From Zanthoxylum bungeanum (Eukaryota > Streptophyta > Magnoliopsida > Sapindales > Rutaceae), in the NCBI GenBank assembly GCA_019454045.1, contig SKCR01031842.1, forward strand, positions 1-64,000: a stretch of 64,000 nt of DNA, read 5' to 3'. Below the pieces are notes generated by a model. The model worked only from the letters and a program-made list of their open reading frames with translations, searched no databases and was not told where the DNA came from. Shown piece by piece: positions 60,909 through 64,000 of the stretch (position 1 is the first letter of the stretch; each line of letters starts with the position of its first letter). A program made the position numbers and the translations under genes.

Positions 60909-61562
60909 TTAAAGGTTAAGATCTAGATTAATCCGACGCCTCTTAACACGATCGTCCTCGGACCAATTTATCTTTGAAATGATAGGGTCAACTTGTGGTT
61001 CATAGGTAATGAGTTGGTCTATTAGATCCGGAGCAGTTCTGGCAGTGAAGAGGAGTTCTTTCATAGGTTTTGACACGAACCCATTTCTTCGAGCATCATC
61101 AAGAAACACACAAAGAAAATCATAAAATCCATCAACTTTGAACAGTCCAAGCGGTTTCTGGTGTATGTTCAGGTTCGCCCAAGATAGAACTATAAAAATT
61201 TCCTCCAATGTACCCAAGCCACCTGGCAAAGCGATAAAAGCATCAGCACGGTTAATCATTTCTACCAGTTGTTCAGACATACCTGGCACGATCAGTTCCT
61301 CTTCGTTTGATGATCCAATAAGATTTGCCTCTGCCAAGGGTTTTGGGATGATTCCCAAAACATGACTGCTTCCTTCCTGTACAACCTTTGAAACGATCCC
61401 CATAAGTCCGAGATTGCCTCCGCCATATATTAAGTGCATATTCCTTGCAGCTAAGACTCGACCCAATTCATGTGTTGCTTCTACGTATTGTGGCTTAACA
61501 CCAACACTACTACCGTAAAACACACAGATGTTTTCAACTCGTCTTCTTGAAGTGGCTTCCAT
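60909..61562 (-). CDS. LOG-family protein (cytokinin riboside 5'-monophosphate phosphoribohydrolase-like), captured in a retrotransposon
   Basis: LOG enzymes release active cytokinin bases from their nucleotides in the cytosol. The 217-codon ORF is complete and has the Rossmann-like fold motifs in order: ICVFYGSS (12-19), YGGGNLGLMG (46-55), LGIIPKPL (69-76), and ADAFIALPGGLGTLEEIF (106-123), containing the PGGxGTxxE signature. FKVDGFYDFL follows (141-150). Length fits the family. Two features are odd. The usual M..RK..M segment before the signature reads MSEQLVEM, so the Arg-Lys pair is absent and activity is doubtful. The tail KRRRINLDLNL adds a basic cluster and an LxLxL EAR-like motif. 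Host LOG genes have several introns; this copy has none, consistent with a spliced mRNA being captured. It is in sense orientation to the LTR promoter. The ATG sits in an A-rich context. Confidence 0.9.
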   Translation of the reverse strand: MEATSRRRVENICVFYGSSVGVKPQYVEATHELGRVLAARNMHLIYGGGNLGLMGIVSKVVQEGSSHVLGIIPKPLAEANLIGSSNEEELIVPGMSEQLVEMINRADAFIALPGGLGTLEEIFIVLSWANLNIHQKPLGLFKVDGFYDFLCVFLDDARRNGFVSKPMKELLFTARTAPDLIDQLITYEPQVDPIISKINWSEDDRVKRRRINLDLNL

Positions 61563-62103
61563 TTTTTATGTATTTCTTTTTCAAATCATGATGCCTTCAA
61601 AAGTGTAATGACGGGCTGAATTTATAGTACCTTTTATAGTACCTGAAAAAGGGTGAGTAATAATAGCACTAATATCTTCCAAAGGACGATTGTTAGCTAA
61701 ACAACAAAAGAAATCTTGAAAGGTCAAAAATTCTGGATCCTGTCTACAAAAATAAAGATAATTACAACAGAAAAGCGAATCAAAGCAATAATTAAGGCAA
61801 CGGAATTGTGTACGCAATACGCCACTCGCTTAGTATAAATTCATTAGGATTCGTCTCAAGATTTTATTCCTTACTCAGCCATCGCTAATGAATTGTTTCT
61901 CATCTTTGATTGCCAAACACCATTCCTTCTGTCTTAAAATGCTTTGTTTGTGCTTTTCCCTACAAAAATAACACATAAAATTAAAAACTCTACAACATGT
62001 ATACACAAAATATGAAAACAAAAATTACAACAAATTGCATGGGTTGCCTCCCTGCTAGCGCTAAATTTTTCGTCTTCAGCCAGACGTGACTGAAATTCAT
62101 CTG
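61563..62103 (-). other. Spacer between gag-like frame and LOG
   Basis: It holds, on the minus strand, GCTGAAGACG and GCGCTAGCAGGGAGGCAACC (about 62038-62072), a motif that recurs downstream of pol in Athila/Tat-type elements (from memory). It also has a CCTTACTCAGCCATCGC segment near 61868-61885, repeated on the other side of LOG, and a 78-codon ORF (61581-61817) in the LOG frame but separated from it by stops. That ORF is preceded by an acceptor-like TTATTTTTGTAG. No known domain. Confidence 0.55.
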
Positions 62104-63399
62104 TTAAGGAGGTTTCAATGTTGTTTTGGATGTCCGATTAAAGACAATCCCGTGAGTATTGCTTTTGAAGGGTCTCTTCCAACGGTAAAGTGGCAAAAAT
62201 AATTTTGTCATATTCAGTGCTCGTGCCACCTTTTTGACCTTTGTTGCTCCAGTGGTTCCTAAAAAGAAAGAAAGAAAATCAGGAGGTCTCGTATGGTGCT
62301 TGACTTTGAATGAAAGTTCCATTTTGTCAAGCTTCTGGGTGATATCTTTGATTTGTACTCCCCAAAACAGTGATATTTCTTCTGAATGCTCTGGATCCTT
62401 AATAAGTTCAAACATTTGCTCCTCCATTTGCTCTGCTTCTTGCTCCACCTTTTCTTCACAGATGAATTTTAAAATTTCTGTATTCAACTCTTTATCCGTC
62501 ATCTGTGAAATGCATGCTCCATAAGTATCTGCCTGAGGATGTAAAGATGTTTCTAACATTAGGTCTTCATCCTCTGATACGACTGGAATGGATGGTTCAG
62601 ATAGATCTTCTTCAAACATCATGGTAAAGCATGCTCCAAGATCTTCATTTTGAGGATTGAAAGTTTGATCCTCCGTTGTTGGTGCAGTTGGTACAAATAG
62701 ATCAGCTTTATCCTCGTCAGAATCTGAATAATAAAAGTCAAATTGAGACTTTGCCGGTTCGGGCTCCTGAACTGATACCTCTGGTTGTTGATACTGCTCA
62801 GCCTCCTCCTCTGTTGAAGTGTCATTTTGAAATGATTGGTACTCGAAGGCTTCATCAGTGTCATCTGAAACTGGTTCTTGAGGTATGTAGTTCTGGTTTT
62901 CTGTGAATTGTCTCATTTGATCTGTCATCCTCTAAATGAATTCTGATTGTCTCTGAATACTTTCAAATTGATTTTGACTTGTTTCAAGAATTGTATCCAA
63001 CTTTTCTTTTCGTTTCTTGAACATATCTTCGAGCATGTTTAGCAACTGATCTTCCTCTGATGGTTCTGGTTGTTGATGAAGATCATAGGTAGATGGTGGA
63101 TAAGATGGAAAATGTGGTTCTGTGAAATGTGATGGCTCGTCATACCATGAAAGATCTTGATAGCTCTGACACCTTGGATGGTAGTTGTATTCACAATAAT
63201 CTCTAGGGTGGTTGCCATTACATATGTCACATCAACCCATTGCGTTCTGTTGAGCAAATGTGGTATTGCTTGAATCTGGCATCCAGTGATAATTGTTGGG
63301 CTGGACAACAGGCCTCAGAAAACCAGATTGTTGCTCCCAGATTTGGGGTGTATCTTCTTGTAAGGCTCGTAATCTCTCAATCTCCCAGTAGTGTTCCAT
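62104..63399 (-). pseudogene. Gag-like frame of the LOG element with two stops
   Basis: Starting at ATG 63399 (MEHYWEIERLRALQED) one frame of 432 codons runs to TAA 62104 and is broken only by TGA at 63232-63234 and TAG at 62932-62934. Right after the first stop is a CX2CX3HX4C knuckle (CDICNGNHPRDYC), of the kind found in Athila/Tat gag proteins. The rest is glutamine- and glutamate-rich, partly coiled-coil-like, with two related segments LGACFTMMFEEDL and YGACISQMTDKEL. No capsid domain is evident. The last 274 codons alone form an open frame from 62928. It may be a gag derivative or an extra ORF. Confidence 0.7.
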
Positions 63400-63507
63400 T
63401 TTTTTCAATCACCTGAAAATACAATAAAGAAAAAAAATTACACATAAAGAAAATTAGATACAAGTAAATTAGATAGCTTCAAAATTAATAACTCAAGAAA
63501 AATAAGT

Positions 63508-63524
63508 CCCTAGCAACGGCGCCA
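63508..63524 (-). other. Primer-binding site of the LOG element
   Basis: Minus strand TGGCGCCGTTGCTAGGG, six bases after the 5' LTR end. It matches the Athila/Tat-type PBS TGGCGCCGTTGCCGGGG at all but one or two bases. Confidence 0.88.
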
Positions 63525-63530
63525 AAAACT

Positions 63531-64000
63531 TGATCGGCGTAAACACACACGTATAACGCAAGCGCACGTATCGTTCAAGTAGTATAAAAATATCGATCTC
63601 ACGAGGACTTAATTCCTACTGTTGTTATTAATTGTTGAATCTATTTATTTACAAATATCTAATTAAGGGTGAAGAGAATGATTGTTTGAATGGTTGAATG
63701 TGGTTTTGCAAAATAAATAAATAAATAAAAAGACAAAAGAAAATACTAAGGAAAATAACAAAAGACACAAAGATATAGGGTTGTGAATCATTCTAATATC
63801 TTTTAAAAGATGAAGTGATTATTTTATGTTTGTGTAATAAATCAGTTACTAACCTGGAACACTAAATTATGCAAAAGCCTATGTCTATGGTCAGACGCAA
63901 ATACCCAGTTTAACCTAATTGAACCATATGTCTATGTCAACCAAATTATCTGGATTCATTAAGTTTAAGTTTTAATTATGGCTACCCCCGCCTGACATGT
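63531..64000 (-). repeat. 5' LTR of the LOG element (U5 end only, cut by window edge)
   Basis: Direct repeat of 57630-58095. The U3 part with promoter and G-boxes lies outside the window. Confidence 0.9.

Larger units (their letters stand above)
57630..64000 (-). mobile_element. Non-autonomous Ty3/gypsy element carrying a LOG-like gene
   Basis: The element reads right to left and extends past the window. On the minus strand it has the end of the 5' LTR (63531 up to the right edge), a PBS, a gag-like frame, the motif GGGAGGCAACCC, an intact LOG-family ORF, a 3' untranslated stretch, a PPT and a full 3' LTR. The interior is only 3.9 kb and has no protease, RT or integrase. The visible 470 bp of the two LTRs differ at roughly ten positions plus one short indel, so insertion was fairly recent. 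The target copia sequence ends at AGGTT (57625-57629), the predicted TSD; the other copy lies outside the window. Confidence 0.88.

Noticed and set aside
61138..61365. 75-codon plus-strand ORF
   Set aside because: It is the antisense shadow of the LOG ORF.
1..64000. tRNA or rRNA genes
   Set aside because: tRNA-like strings found are primer-binding sites only; no cloverleaf or rRNA sequence was recognised.

Overview
The window is a piece of a flowering-plant nuclear genome, probably a eudicot. It holds one clear host gene, an intronless sterol methyltransferase 2 (SMT2) at about 9.0-10.1 kb on the minus strand. Almost everything else is nested LTR retrotransposon sequence, AT-rich and mostly decayed. 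Coordinates of LTR ends come from reading direct repeats, TG..CA termini, primer-binding sites (PBS), polypurine tracts (PPT) and target-site duplications (TSD) by eye.

Layout. 1-8338: a Ty1/copia element (copia A, plus strand), left LTR cut by the window edge, polyprotein recognisable but broken by many stops and frameshifts. 8339-12943: SMT2 and AT-rich flanks. 12944-14885: a truncated copia LTR. 14886-about 41450: an old Ty3/gypsy (Tekay/Del-like) element. Its 5' LTR is split by copia B (17408-26030, minus strand, TSD GATAG) and its 3' LTR by copia C (31780-40845, plus strand, near-perfect TSD). B and C belong to one family and form a large inverted pair. 41450-48599: an LTR-flanked element whose interior carries an antisense, intron-containing, broken plant mobile domain (PMD) gene and no visible gag-pol. 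48600-51639: an LTR derivative with an exact 873-bp tandem unit that crosses a PPT/LTR junction. 51640-52284: unassigned sequence ending in a CACTA-like terminus. 52285-57629: a copia internal fragment split by a non-autonomous Tat-like Ty3 element (52955-57486, TSD GTCCT) with only a gag remnant and several tandem arrays.

57630 to the right edge: the most interesting object. It is a young-looking, non-autonomous Ty3/gypsy element on the minus strand. It has a complete 3' LTR, a PPT, a PBS of the TGGCGCCGTTGC type and the start of the 5' LTR. Where pol should be, it carries an intact, intronless LOG-family ORF (cytokinin riboside 5'-monophosphate phosphoribohydrolase type, 217 codons) in sense orientation. 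The U3 region of its LTR has seven CACGTG G-box cores about 120-420 bp upstream of a TATA box. The LOG-like protein keeps the PGGxGTxxE motif but lacks the usual Arg-Lys pair and ends in a basic plus LDLNL (EAR-like) tail. This looks like capture of a hormone-activation gene by a retrotransposon.

The genes do not form operons. The logic is one of successive insertions: gypsy is oldest, then the copia and PMD elements, then the Tat-like and LOG-carrying elements, the last having LTRs about 2 percent diverged over the visible part.
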